Below, one piece after another: positions 15,464 through 21,718 of a stretch of DNA of 33,731 nucleotides. The stretch's first letter is position 1. Each line of letters starts with the position of its first letter. The position numbers and the translations under genes are program-made. The notes beneath the pieces are model-generated. The model did not search any database and was not told where the DNA came from. It saw nothing but the letters and a program-made list of their open reading frames with translations. Source of the DNA: Pseudomonadota bacterium (lineage in GTDB: Bacteria; Pseudomonadota; Alphaproteobacteria; Acetobacterales; Acetobacteraceae); contig JAJXZO010000207.1 in the NCBI GenBank assembly GCA_021780035.1, positions 1-33,731 on the forward strand, given 5' to 3'.

Positions 15464-15543
15464 CTGTAATACAGTGGGCGAGACTTCATGCACGGCAAAA
15501 TACCGAGCCGGAATCCCCAGAAAACCGCCAACTACTGTATCAC
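15464..15543 (-). promoter_or_regulatory. Pair of similar inverted operator-like sites upstream of the Tat-type transporter
   Basis: GTAATACAGT (15466-15475, plus strand) and GTGATACAGT (15543-15534, minus strand) match at 9 of 10 positions and face each other about 69 bp apart. The first lies in a perfect dyad CTGTA-A-TACAG (15464-15474). They sit 100-180 bp upstream of the binding-protein ATG in an AT-richer intergenic stretch of 249 bp. This layout suits a dimeric repressor or activator acting through two sites. No regulator gene is adjacent. Confidence 0.35.
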
Positions 15544-15549
15544 GGCCGA

Positions 15550-15581
15550 ATCATATTGGTAGCAAAACCGATCGCTGTCAA
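15550..15581 (-). promoter_or_regulatory. Candidate promoter for the Tat-type transporter operon
   Basis: On the minus strand a consensus TTGACA (15581-15576) is followed by TATGAT (15555-15550). The 20-bp spacing is longer than ideal. It lies just upstream of the inverted operator-like pair and about 190 bp before the binding-protein ATG. Confidence 0.3.
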
Positions 15582-15612
15582 CGCCGATGGCGCCACATGT
15601 TGGAAACAAGTT

Positions 15613-16479
15613 TCAGTGCGCGATCAGCACGGGGATGTCGATACCGGCGAGCACCCGGCTGGTGAAGCCGCCGAATATCACTTCGCGGAGCCGCGAGTGG
15701 CTGTAGCCGCCCATCACCAGTAGCCTCGCCCGCCGCCGCGCCACTTCCTCGAGCAGCACGTCGAACGGCCGGCGGCGGCCGCGGTCGAGCGGACAAAGTT
15801 CCACGTTCGGATTGTGCCAGGCGAGGGCGCGGCGGACGCGCCCGGCGCTGGCCTCGCGGCTGTCGCCCGCTTCGCCTACGGTGACGACGAGAATGCGCGC
15901 GGCACGTTCCAGGAGCGGCATCGCCGCCACCACCGCCCGCGCCGCCTCCGGCGTATCCTTCCAGGCGATGACGACGGTGCCGGAAAGGTCTTCGGGCGCC
16001 GAGGGAGTGGCGATGAGGAGCGGCCGGCCGGTGTCCATCAGCGCCGCCTCCAACACCTCGGGCGCCGCATCGAGGCCGGGTTCGGCGCGGCCGAGCACGA
16101 CGAGATCGGCGAAGCGGCCGTATTCGGCGATCCATTGCGCGCTGCTGCCGACCTGCACGGTGAACTCGGCGGAGACCGCGCCGGCGCCGGCGATGCCGAG
16201 TGGAACCGCGTTCGCCTTGCAGAATTCCTCGACGCCGGCGCGGGCCGCGGCTTCGATGGTGCGCGATTCGGTTTCCAGGCGGTCCACCACCCCCTGCACC
16301 GCGGCGCCGCCGCCGATGCCGCCGGTGGAGAGCGACACCATCACGCCGGTGACGTCGGCGCGCACGTGCAGGAACTCGAGATGCGCTCCGAACGGCCGCG
16401 CCACCTTCATCGCGGTGGCGAACACCGCCGGATCGGCGGCAGTGCCGGTCGCCGGCACCAGCAGGTATCTGTAGGTCAT
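15613..16479 (-). CDS. Universal stress protein, tandem Usp domains
   Basis: This 288-residue protein has two Usp folds. The first (MTYRYLLVPATGTAADPAV... to ADLVVLGR, residues 1-135) is degenerate. The second (about 155-288) begins TVVIAWKDTPEAARAV and ends ARLLVMGGYSHSRLREVIFGG, then FTSRVL and IPVLIAH. This carries the G-x2-G-x9-G-(S/T)-like nucleotide pattern of ATP-binding Usp proteins. Double-Usp proteins usually act in the cytoplasm under energy or oxygen stress. The ATG at 16479 has AAGGGA upstream. It diverges from a CBS-BON gene across 102 bp that contain a symmetric -10 element, so the two are probably co-regulated. Confidence 0.88.
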   Translation of the reverse strand: MTYRYLLVPATGTAADPAVFATAMKVARPFGAHLEFLHVRADVTGVMVSLSTGGIGGGAAVQGVVDRLETESRTIEAAARAGVEEFCKANAVPLGIAGAGAVSAEFTVQVGSSAQWIAEYGRFADLVVLGRAEPGLDAAPEVLEAALMDTGRPLLIATPSAPEDLSGTVVIAWKDTPEAARAVVAAMPLLERAARILVVTVGEAGDSREASAGRVRRALAWHNPNVELCPLDRGRRRPFDVLLEEVARRRARLLVMGGYSHSRLREVIFGGFTSRVLAGIDIPVLIAH

Positions 16480-16543
16480 GGCTTTCCCTTCCCGATTCGG
16501 CTCTCGATGCGCGAAATCGCGTACCCCGGCACGGCCTGCGGGT

Positions 16544-16552
16544 GTATAATAC
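16544..16552. promoter_or_regulatory. Symmetric -10 element shared by divergent UspA and CBS-BON genes
   Basis: GTATAATAC is a 9-bp near-palindrome. Read forward it gives a perfect TATAAT (16545-16550) 32 bp before the CBS-BON ATG; read in reverse it gives TATTAT, placed for the Usp gene. It is flanked by TGCG and CGCA, extending the dyad with a bulge. No good -35 box is seen on either side, which suggests an activator or an alternative sigma factor. Confidence 0.5.
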
Positions 16553-16581
16553 CGCAGAGGTAACGAGACGGGGAGGGTGCC

Positions 16582-17295
16582 ATGAAGGCAGGCGATATCA
16601 TGACCCGCGACGTAGTGACCGTCGGGCCCGATACCCCGGTCGGCAACATCGTGCAGCTCCTGCTCACCCGCGGCATTACCGGGGTGCCGGTTGTGGATGA
16701 AGCGGGGGCGCTGGTGGGCGTGGTGAGCGACGGCGACCTTCTGCGGCGCGTCGAACTCGGCACCGAAAAGACCCGCGGCTGGCGGACCTTCTTCACCGGC
16801 ACCGCCGCCCTGGCCGAGGACTACGTGCGCTCGCACGGCACGCTGGCGCGCGACATCATGACCCGCGACGTGTACTCGGTCGGCCGCGACACGCCGCTCG
16901 CCGAAGTGGCCGAACTGATGGAGGAGCGGCGCGTCAAGCAGGTGCCGGTGCTGGAGGACGGCAAGCTCACAGGCATGGTCAGCCGCGCCAATCTGCTGCG
17001 CGCCTTCGCATCGCTTCACCACGAGGCGGGGCCGGCCGGTCCGGTGGACGACGGCTCCATCCGCGAGGCGCTGCTTTCGGAGCTCAGCCATCAGAGCTGG
17101 AGCCGCCGCGCGGAGAACACCATCGTCGTCACCGACGGCATCGTGCACCTGTGGGGGCTGGTGGCCACGCCCGAGGAGTTGCGGGCGCTGGAACTGGCCG
17201 CGCAGGGGGTGCCGGGGGTGAAGGCGGTGCGCAACCACATGATCGTGCTCTCCGAGGAGCCGAATCTGCCGTTCTCCGGCTCGTTCGCCGGCTGA
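16582..17295 (+). CDS. CBS-domain pair plus BON domain protein
   Basis: This 237-residue cytoplasmic protein has two CBS motifs. The first (about residues 3-58) has IMTRDVVTVGPDTPVGNIVQLL and GVPVVDEAGALVGVVSDGDLLRR; the second (about 90-146) has IMTRDVYSVGRDTPLAEVAELM and QVPVLEDGKLTGMVSRANLLR. A BON-like domain (about 160-226) contains NTIVVTDGIVHLWG and GVPGVKAVRNHM. CBS pairs bind adenine nucleotides and sense energy state; BON domains commonly contact membranes or other proteins. GGGAGGG lies a few bases before the ATG. Divergence from a Usp gene supports a stress or energy-status role. Confidence 0.9.
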   Translation: MKAGDIMTRDVVTVGPDTPVGNIVQLLLTRGITGVPVVDEAGALVGVVSDGDLLRRVELGTEKTRGWRTFFTGTAALAEDYVRSHGTLARDIMTRDVYSVGRDTPLAEVAELMEERRVKQVPVLEDGKLTGMVSRANLLRAFASLHHEAGPAGPVDDGSIREALLSELSHQSWSRRAENTIVVTDGIVHLWGLVATPEELRALELAAQGVPGVKAVRNHMIVLSEEPNLPFSGSFAG

Positions 17296-17310
17296 GCGAG
17301 GGCGCGGGCG

Positions 17311-17334
17311 GGGGCGGCGTTTCGGCGCCGCCCC
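17311..17334 (+). terminator. Strong hairpin after the CBS-BON gene
   Basis: GGGGCGGCG (17311-17319) pairs perfectly with CGCCGCCCC (17326-17334) over a six-base loop, 16 bp after the stop codon. Only two T residues follow, so it could be a termination or 3'-end-stabilising stem rather than a classical intrinsic terminator. Confidence 0.4.
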
Positions 17335-17371
17335 TTGCCGGCTGGGTCCGGTCGGCGGAGAATGCCGGACC

Positions 17372-18109
17372 ATGACCGACACGCAGACCCTGGTTCTCAC
17401 TGGCGCGAGCCGCGGCATCGGCCACGCCACCGCGCGCACGTTCTCCGAGGCCGGCTGGCGGGTGATCACTGTTTCCCGCCAGCCATTCTCGCCGCGCTGC
17501 CCGTGGGGCGGCGGGCCGCGCGACCATGTGCAATGCGACCTGGGCGACCCGGGATCGCTCGCCGCCGGTATCGAGGCGATCCGCTCCCGGCTGCCGGAAG
17601 GGAGGCTCGACGCGCTGGTGAACAACGCCGGCATCTCTCCCAAGGGACCGGGCGGCGAGCGCCTCGGCGTGCTCGCCTCCGAGCGCGACACCTGGCTTGG
17701 GGTGTTCGGCGTCAACATCTTCGCCGTCGCATTGCTCGGGCGCGGGCTGATCGACCTCCTCGCGGCGGCGAAGGGCGCGGTGGTGAACGTCACTTCCATC
17801 GCCGGCTCGCGCGTGCACCCGTACGCCGGGGCGGCCTACGCCTGCTCGAAGGCGGCGCTGCTGACGCTGACGCGGGAAATGGCGGCGGAGTTCGCCCCCC
17901 TCGGCGTGCGGGTGAACGCCATCAGCCCCGGCGAGATCGACACCGCCATTCTTTCCCCCGGCAGCGCCGACTTCGCCATGCGCGAGGTGCCGATGCGCCG
18001 TCTCGGCCGGCCGGACGAGGTGGCGAACGTCATCCGCTTCCTTTGCGGGCCGCAGGCGAGCTATGTGACCGGCACCGAATTGCACGTCAACGGCGGCCAG
18101 CACGTCTGA
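17372..18109 (+). CDS. Short-chain dehydrogenase/reductase
   Basis: This 245-residue classical SDR is an NAD(P)-dependent oxidoreductase with a Rossmann fold. The cofactor motif TGASRGIG is at residues 10-17, NNAG at about 87-90, the catalytic serine in VNVTSIAGS, the YxxxK pair in YACSKAAL, and INAISPGEIDT-like NAISPGEIDT after it. The C-terminus YVTGTELHVNGGQHV is typical. An arginine after TGAS points to NADP preference, though this is not certain. It lies 33 bp before a FAD-dependent 2-hydroxyacid dehydrogenase, and the two may be co-transcribed. The substrate is not recognisable. Confidence 0.9.
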   Translation: MTDTQTLVLTGASRGIGHATARTFSEAGWRVITVSRQPFSPRCPWGGGPRDHVQCDLGDPGSLAAGIEAIRSRLPEGRLDALVNNAGISPKGPGGERLGVLASERDTWLGVFGVNIFAVALLGRGLIDLLAAAKGAVVNVTSIAGSRVHPYAGAAYACSKAALLTLTREMAAEFAPLGVRVNAISPGEIDTAILSPGSADFAMREVPMRRLGRPDEVANVIRFLCGPQASYVTGTELHVNGGQHV

Positions 18110-18142
18110 GCGCGGGCGGCGAGGGGAAGAGGAACAGGACAC

Positions 18143-19549
18143 ATGGCTGACGGAGCGGCGGGCGCGGCGACAGGCCGGGAGGAGGCGCTGGCGGCGCTTT
18201 CCGCCCTGCTGGGCGAGCGGTTCACCACCAACCAGGCGGTGCGCGAGCACCACAGCCACGGCGAGGGTGTGGAAACCGCGGGCCTGCCCGACGCGGTGGC
18301 CTTTCCCGAAACCACCGACGAGGTGGCGGCGATCGTGCGCGCGTGCGCAGCGGCGCGGCTGCCGGTGGTGGCCTTCGGCGCCGGCACCTCGCTGGAAGGG
18401 CAGGTGGCGGCGCTGGCGGGAGGGATCTCGCTCGACCTCACCCGCATGAACAAGGTACTGGAGGTTTCGCCCGCGGCGCTCGACTGCCGGGTGCAGGCGG
18501 GGGTGACGTGGCGGCAGCTGAACGCCGAGATCCGTTCGCAGGGGCTGTTCTTCCCGGTCGATCCGGGCGCCGACGCGTCGCTCGGCGGCATGGCGGCGAC
18601 CCGCGCCTCCGGCACCATGGCGGTGCGCTACGGCACCATGCGCCACAACGTGCTGGGACTGACGGTGGTGACCGCCGCGGGCGAGGTGCTGCGCACTGGC
18701 GGGAGGGCGCGCAAATCGGCCGCCGGGCTCGACCTCACCGCGCTGTTCGTCGGCAGCGAGGGCACGCTCGGGGTCATCACCGAGATCGAGTTGCGCCTGT
18801 GCGGCCTGCCGGACACGGTGATGGCCGCCGTCTGCCAGTTCGAGACGCTGAAGGGTGCCGTCGATACCGTGGTGACGGCGCTGCAGTTCGGCGTGCCGCT
18901 GGCGCGCATCGAACTGCTGAACGCGCTGCAGATGCAGATCTGCATCGCCCACGCCGACCTTGAGGGAATGGACGCGAAGCCGACGCTGTTCCTCGAGTTC
19001 CACGGCAGCGAGGCGACGGTGCGCGAGCAGGTGGAGACCATGCAGGCGCTTTCCGCCGAGCACGGCGGCTCGCATTTCCGCTTCGCCGAGCGGCCCGAGG
19101 ACCGCTCGCGGCTGTGGAAGGCGCGCCACGACGCCTATTACGCCGACAAGGCCTACCTGCCGGGCAAGCTCGGCATGAGCACCGACGCCTGCGTGCCGAT
19201 CTCCGCCCTGGCCGACTGCCTTCTGGATTCCGAGGCCGACATCGCCGAGCTTGGCCTGACGGCGCCGGTCGTCGGCCACGTGGGCGACGGCGGCTTCCAT
19301 CTCGCCATCCTCTACGATCCGAACTCGGCGGACGAGACGGCGCGGGCCAACGAACTGGCGCGGCGGGTCGGCGAGCGGGCGATCCGCCTGGGCGGCACCT
19401 GCACCGGCGAGCACGGCATCGGCTGGCACCGGCGCGGGCTGCTCGACCTCGAATGCGGCGGGGCGGTGGCGATGATGCGGGCGGTGAAGCGGGCGCTCGA
19501 CCCGCAGAACATCATGAATCCGGGGAAGATGCTGAGCGACGGGGAGTGA
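18143..19549 (+). CDS. FAD-dependent D-2-hydroxyacid dehydrogenase (D-lactate dehydrogenase, LDHD/Dld type)
   Basis: This 468-residue flavoprotein is of the FAD_binding_4/FAD-oxidase C family. The FAD domain shows VVAFGAGTSLEGQ (about residues 75-87), DLTRMNKVLEV, FFPVDPGADASLGGMAATRASG and FVGSEGTLGVITEIEL. The C-terminal half has HVGDGGFHLAILYDP and TCTGEHGIGWHRRGLL, then the terminal ALDPQNIMNPGKM. These are hallmarks of D-lactate dehydrogenases (cytochrome or quinone linked) and the related D-2-hydroxyglutarate enzymes. The ATG follows AGAGGAACAGG. It is a separate paralogue of glcD 2 kb downstream. D-lactate is the likeliest substrate. Confidence 0.9.
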   Translation: MADGAAGAATGREEALAALSALLGERFTTNQAVREHHSHGEGVETAGLPDAVAFPETTDEVAAIVRACAAARLPVVAFGAGTSLEGQVAALAGGISLDLTRMNKVLEVSPAALDCRVQAGVTWRQLNAEIRSQGLFFPVDPGADASLGGMAATRASGTMAVRYGTMRHNVLGLTVVTAAGEVLRTGGRARKSAAGLDLTALFVGSEGTLGVITEIELRLCGLPDTVMAAVCQFETLKGAVDTVVTALQFGVPLARIELLNALQMQICIAHADLEGMDAKPTLFLEFHGSEATVREQVETMQALSAEHGGSHFRFAERPEDRSRLWKARHDAYYADKAYLPGKLGMSTDACVPISALADCLLDSEADIAELGLTAPVVGHVGDGGFHLAILYDPNSADETARANELARRVGERAIRLGGTCTGEHGIGWHRRGLLDLECGGAVAMMRAVKRALDPQNIMNPGKMLSDGE

Positions 19550-19569
19550 TTGCGGCCGCCGCTCCGGGT

Positions 19570-19598
19570 TTGACCGCGAACCAAGGCTCGGTTACAGC
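19570..19598 (+). promoter_or_regulatory. Candidate sigma70 promoter for the complex I accessory gene
   Basis: TTGACC (19570-19575) and TACAGC (19593-19598) are separated by exactly 17 bp in the 97-bp gap upstream of the gene at 19647. The -35 is close to consensus; the -10 is weak. Confidence 0.4.
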
Positions 19599-19646
19599 AG
19601 GACCGAACCGCTACTTGCCGCCACGCTCAATCAGGGTCGCGCCGCC

Positions 19647-19958
19647 ATGAGCCGAATCGTCCGCATCTATCGTTCGCCCAAGCCCGCCACGCAGTCGGCG
19701 CTGGGCAACACCCGCGAGTGGGTGCTGGAGTTCGAGCCGGCGGGCGGGCGCGAGATCGACCCGCTGATGGGCTGGGTGGGCACGTCGGACCCGGAATCGC
19801 AGGTTCGCCTCACCTTCCCGAGCCGGGAGGAGGCGGTGGCCTACGCCGAGCGCAACGCGCTTCTGTTCGAGGTGGAGCCGGAATCGAACGTCGTCTACCG
19901 GCCGAAGGCCTACGGCGAGAACTACATTCCGTCGCGGCTCGAGAACTGGACGCACTGA
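19647..19958 (+). CDS. NADH dehydrogenase ETC complex I accessory subunit (NDUFS4 family)
   Basis: This 103-residue protein has the whole ETC_C1_NDUFA4 (NDUFS4-like) domain. It opens VRIYRSPKPATQSALG, followed by WVLEFEPAGGREIDPLMGW, SDPESQVRLTFPSREEAVAYAE, and the final YRPKAYGENYIPSRLENWTH. The family is a supernumerary subunit conserved in alphaproteobacteria and mitochondria that stabilises the NADH-binding arm of complex I. As usual in alphaproteobacteria, it is away from the nuo operon. A short stem-loop and then the split tRNA-Arg follow within 30 bp. Confidence 0.95.
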   Translation: MSRIVRIYRSPKPATQSALGNTREWVLEFEPAGGREIDPLMGWVGTSDPESQVRLTFPSREEAVAYAERNALLFEVEPESNVVYRPKAYGENYIPSRLENWTH

Positions 19959-19959
19959 C

Positions 19960-19977
19960 GGAGTTTTGCGAAACTCC
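19960..19977 (+). terminator. Stem-loop between the complex I gene and tRNA-Arg
   Basis: GGAGTTT (19960-19966) pairs perfectly with AAACTCC (19971-19977) over the loop TGCG, directly after the stop codon and nine bases before the tRNA. There is no T-run on the plus strand, so it could be a terminator stem or a processing signal at the tRNA 5' side. Confidence 0.35.
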
Positions 19978-19985
19978 CGGGCCAC

Positions 19986-20294
19986 GGCCCCATAGCTCAG
20001 AGGATAGAGCAACCGCCTTCGGCAACGTGGAGTGCCCCGCCGGAAACGGCGGGAGTAGAACCTGTCAAATTCGGGGAACCCGGCGCCCGGCGCGGGCCCG
20101 GCGATCCCGAGCCAAACCCGGCGTGCGCCGGGGAGGTGTAGAGACCAGACGGCAGGCGCCTGCGGGTGCGCGAACGGCGCACCCATGGCGAAGGGATGGT
20201 CCAGACCACGAACGCCCCCGCGCGGGGCGGCGGCGAAAGCCGAAGTGGCACGCTAAGCGGTAGGTCGCAGGTTCGAATCCTGCTGGGGTCGCCA
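19986..20294 (+). tRNA. tRNA-Arg(UCU) interrupted by a group I intron
   Basis: Two exons, 19986-20019 and 20253-20294, join into a complete cloverleaf. The acceptor is GGCCCCA/TGGGGTC (one G-U), the D arm GCTC/GAGC, the anticodon stem ACCGC/GCGGT with loop CUUCUAA, the variable loop AGGTC, and the T arm GCAGG-TTCGAAT-CCTGC. Discriminator G and an encoded CCA follow. Loop positions 34-36 read UCU, giving an arginine tRNA for AGA/AGG. The 5' exon ends CCGCCTT and the 3' exon starts CTAAGCGG, so the 233-nt insertion falls between U34 and C35 inside the anticodon. AGA and AGG are rare codons in such GC-rich genomes. Without splicing the tRNA could not be functional. Confidence 0.93.
20020..20252 (+). 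ncRNA. Self-splicing group I intron, subgroup IC3-like, in tRNA-Arg(UCU)
   Basis: The 233-nt insertion has the full set of group I helices. P1: exon CUU pairs with GAG (20030-20032) with U.G at the splice site. P2: CCCGCCG-GAAA-CGGCGGG (20036-20053). P3: CCTGTC (20061-20066) with GGCAGG (20151-20156). P4: TCGGG (20071-20075) with CCCGA (20106-20110). P6: CCCGGC/GCCGGG (20117-20132). P7: GACCA (20143-20147) with TGGTC (20197-20201). P8: GGGTGCGC/GCGCACCC (20164-20184). A P9 region, CCAC/GTGG, encloses GCCCC/GGGGC and CGGC-GAAA-GCCG. The last base is G, as required. From memory, GTCAAATTCGG, GAGCCAA, GGTGTAGAGAC and AGACGGCA resemble the Azoarcus tRNA-Ile IC3 intron. P3 and P7 seem to differ from it by compensatory changes. 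There is no homing endonuclease. Confidence 0.93.
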
Positions 20295-20426
20295 CCCGCC
20301 GCGGCGAGGCGGCAAGGCGCCCGCCACCCCGTGCGGCGGATTAACCGTGCGGCAATTCTTCCGGCGCGAAATCCCGAGGTTTTCCTTCCGCAGGCGGCGG
20401 CCGCCGCCGTGTGCCAGAGGCCCCGC

Positions 20427-21371
20427 ATGTCGCTCGGCTTGTTGCGCAATCCCTTCGCGCGTTTCCGTACCTCTCTCCGGAGGCCGCCGCCCGTCGTCCC
20501 CGTGGACGCGCCAGCGGCGGTGCCCGCCATTCCGCCCGTCCCGGCGCGCACTCCGTTCGTCCACGCGGCCGTGCGCTGGACGGAAGCGCGCATCGGCATC
20601 GCCGATTCGCTCTGGGGAGACGGCCTGCTGCTGCCCGGCGGCGAGGAGGAGGTGCTGCGGCTTGCCGTGCCGCTCGGGCTTTCCGAGGCCTCCTCGCTGC
20701 TGCTGCTGGGCGCGGCCGGCGGGGGCGCGGCGCGGGCGGTGACCGGCAGGCTCGGGCCCTGGGTTTCCGGCCACGAGGCCGACCCCGCGCTCGCCGCCGT
20801 GGCCGCCCTTCGCCTGCAACGGGCGGGAAAGGAGGTGGCGCGGCGGGCGAGCGTGGTGCCGTGGGATCCGCGCGCGCCGGTGTTCCGCCGCCGCGGCTTC
20901 GACCACGCCCTGGCGCTGGAGGCGCTGCGCGGCGCGCCCGGCAGGCCGGTGACGGTGCCGGAACTGCTCGTGGCGCTGGCCGGGGCGCTGCGGCCGGGCG
21001 GGCACCTGGTGCTGGTCGATCTCGTCGCCGCCGGACCGCTCGACCAGAACGACCCGCTGGTGCGCGAGTGGGCGGAGGCGGAGGGGCGAAGCCGAGACAT
21101 GCCGACCGAGGCGGCGCTGACCGCCGCGCTCGCCGAACTCGACTTCGACGTGCGCATCGCCGAGGATATCTCAGCGCGGCACATGCGTCTTGCCGTGCAC
21201 GGCTGGAAGACCCTGGTGCATGGCCTCGGCGGCAGCCATCCCGAGCGCGCCTACGCCGCGGCGCTGGTGGCCGAGGCGGAGGTGTGGATGCGCCGGCTCC
21301 GGCTGATGCACTCGGGCAAGGTGCGCATGGCGCGCTGGGACGCCATCGGCCGCCGGAAGCGGGCGACTTGA
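20427..21371 (+). CDS. Putative class I SAM-dependent methyltransferase
   Basis: This 314-residue protein has a Pro-rich N-terminus (about residues 17-45) followed by a Rossmann-like domain. [22 protein letters not shown] (about residues 88-109) resembles a degenerate methyltransferase motif [18 protein letters not shown] motif [12 protein letters not shown] the acidic strand, and [14 protein letters not shown] the typical motif with a Pro-Gly turn. The glycine-rich loop keeps glycine spacing but lacks the usual acidic residue. Activity is therefore plausible, not proven. The substrate is unknown. It lies between the tRNA and rpmJ, and its stop codon overlaps the candidate rpmJ -35 box. Confidence 0.6.
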   Translation: MSLGLLRNPFARFRTSLRRPPPVVPVDAPAAVPAIPPVPARTPFVHAAVRWTEARIGIADSLWGDGLLLPGGEEEVLRLAVPLGLSEASSLLLLGAAGGGAARAVTGRLGPWVSGHEADPALAAVAALRLQRAGKEVARRASVVPWDPRAPVFRRRGFDHALALEALRGAPGRPVTVPELLVALAGALRPGGHLVLVDLVAAGPLDQNDPLVREWAEAEGRSRDMPTEAALTAALAELDFDVRIAEDISARHMRLAVHGWKTLVHGLGGSHPERAYAAALVAEAEVWMRRLRLMHSGKVRMARWDAIGRRKRAT

Positions 21372-21396
21372 CAGCGCGGGGAGGCGCCTGTATCTC
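21368..21396 (+). promoter_or_regulatory. Candidate rpmJ promoter
   Basis: A perfect TTGACA (21368-21373) overlaps the stop codon of the upstream gene. A spacer of exactly 17 bp leads to TATCTC (21391-21396), about 35 bp before the rpmJ ATG. The strong -35 and correct spacing make this the best sigma70-type promoter in the window. Confidence 0.55.
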
Positions 21397-21430
21397 GCGG
21401 CCCTCACTTGCTTTCTCGGGGCTTCTTTCC

Positions 21431-21556
21431 ATGCGTGTCCGCAACAGCCTGCGTTCTGCCAAGGCCCGTGACAAGAACTGCCGCGTGGTGCGCCGGCACG
21501 GCCGCGTCTACGTGATCAACAAGAAGAACCCGCGGATGAAGTGCCGGCAGGGCTGA
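21431..21556 (+). CDS. rpmJ: 50S ribosomal protein L36
   Basis: This 41-residue ribosomal protein is basic throughout: [20 protein letters not shown] followed by [21 protein letters not shown]. The length, NCRVVRR and [18 protein letters not shown] are diagnostic of L36. It has only two cysteines, which are not arranged as CxxC, so the zinc-ribbon set is missing. This is the C-minus, zinc-independent form usual in alphaproteobacteria. It is monocistronic, with its own promoter candidate upstream and a terminator-like stem downstream. Confidence 0.96.
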   Translation: MRVRNSLRSAKARDKNCRVVRRHGRVYVINKKNPRMKCRQG

Positions 21557-21617
21557 CCGCCCGGCCACGGCCGCGGTCCGCCACGGCCACTCCTTCCCCA
21601 GCCTGAGCCGCTCGCCC

Positions 21618-21648
21618 GCCCGCGCTTTCGACGCGGGCGCGCTGTTTT
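21618..21648 (+). terminator. Probable terminator after rpmJ
   Basis: GCCCGCG (21618-21624) pairs with CGCGGGC (21632-21638) over a seven-base loop. GCGCTG and then TTTT follow. The T-run is short and displaced by six bases, so termination may be weak. It lies about 60 bp after the rpmJ stop and 70 bp before glcD. Confidence 0.45.
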
Positions 21649-21718
21649 GCGCATACCCTCCCGCCAGTCTGGTCTTCGGGGCCGATTGCGCCCACATTCA
21701 GGCGGGAGAGAAGATGCC

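Noticed and set aside
17129-19429. Long minus-strand open frame (766 codons) across the SDR and D-lactate dehydrogenase genes
   Set aside because: It has low-complexity Arg/Gly/His/Ala composition, no family motif, and overlaps two well-supported genes on the other strand.
20065-20295. Minus-strand reading frame starting MATPAGFEPATYRLACHFGF, and a longer one containing QQDSNLRPTA
   Set aside because: These peptides are the well-known spurious translation of the antisense of a tRNA T arm and 3' end. The DNA here is the tRNA-Arg 3' exon and its intron.
20295-20426. Possible island attachment site next to the tRNA-Arg
   Set aside because: I found no repeat of the tRNA 3' end elsewhere in the window and no integrase, so there is no support for an integrated element.
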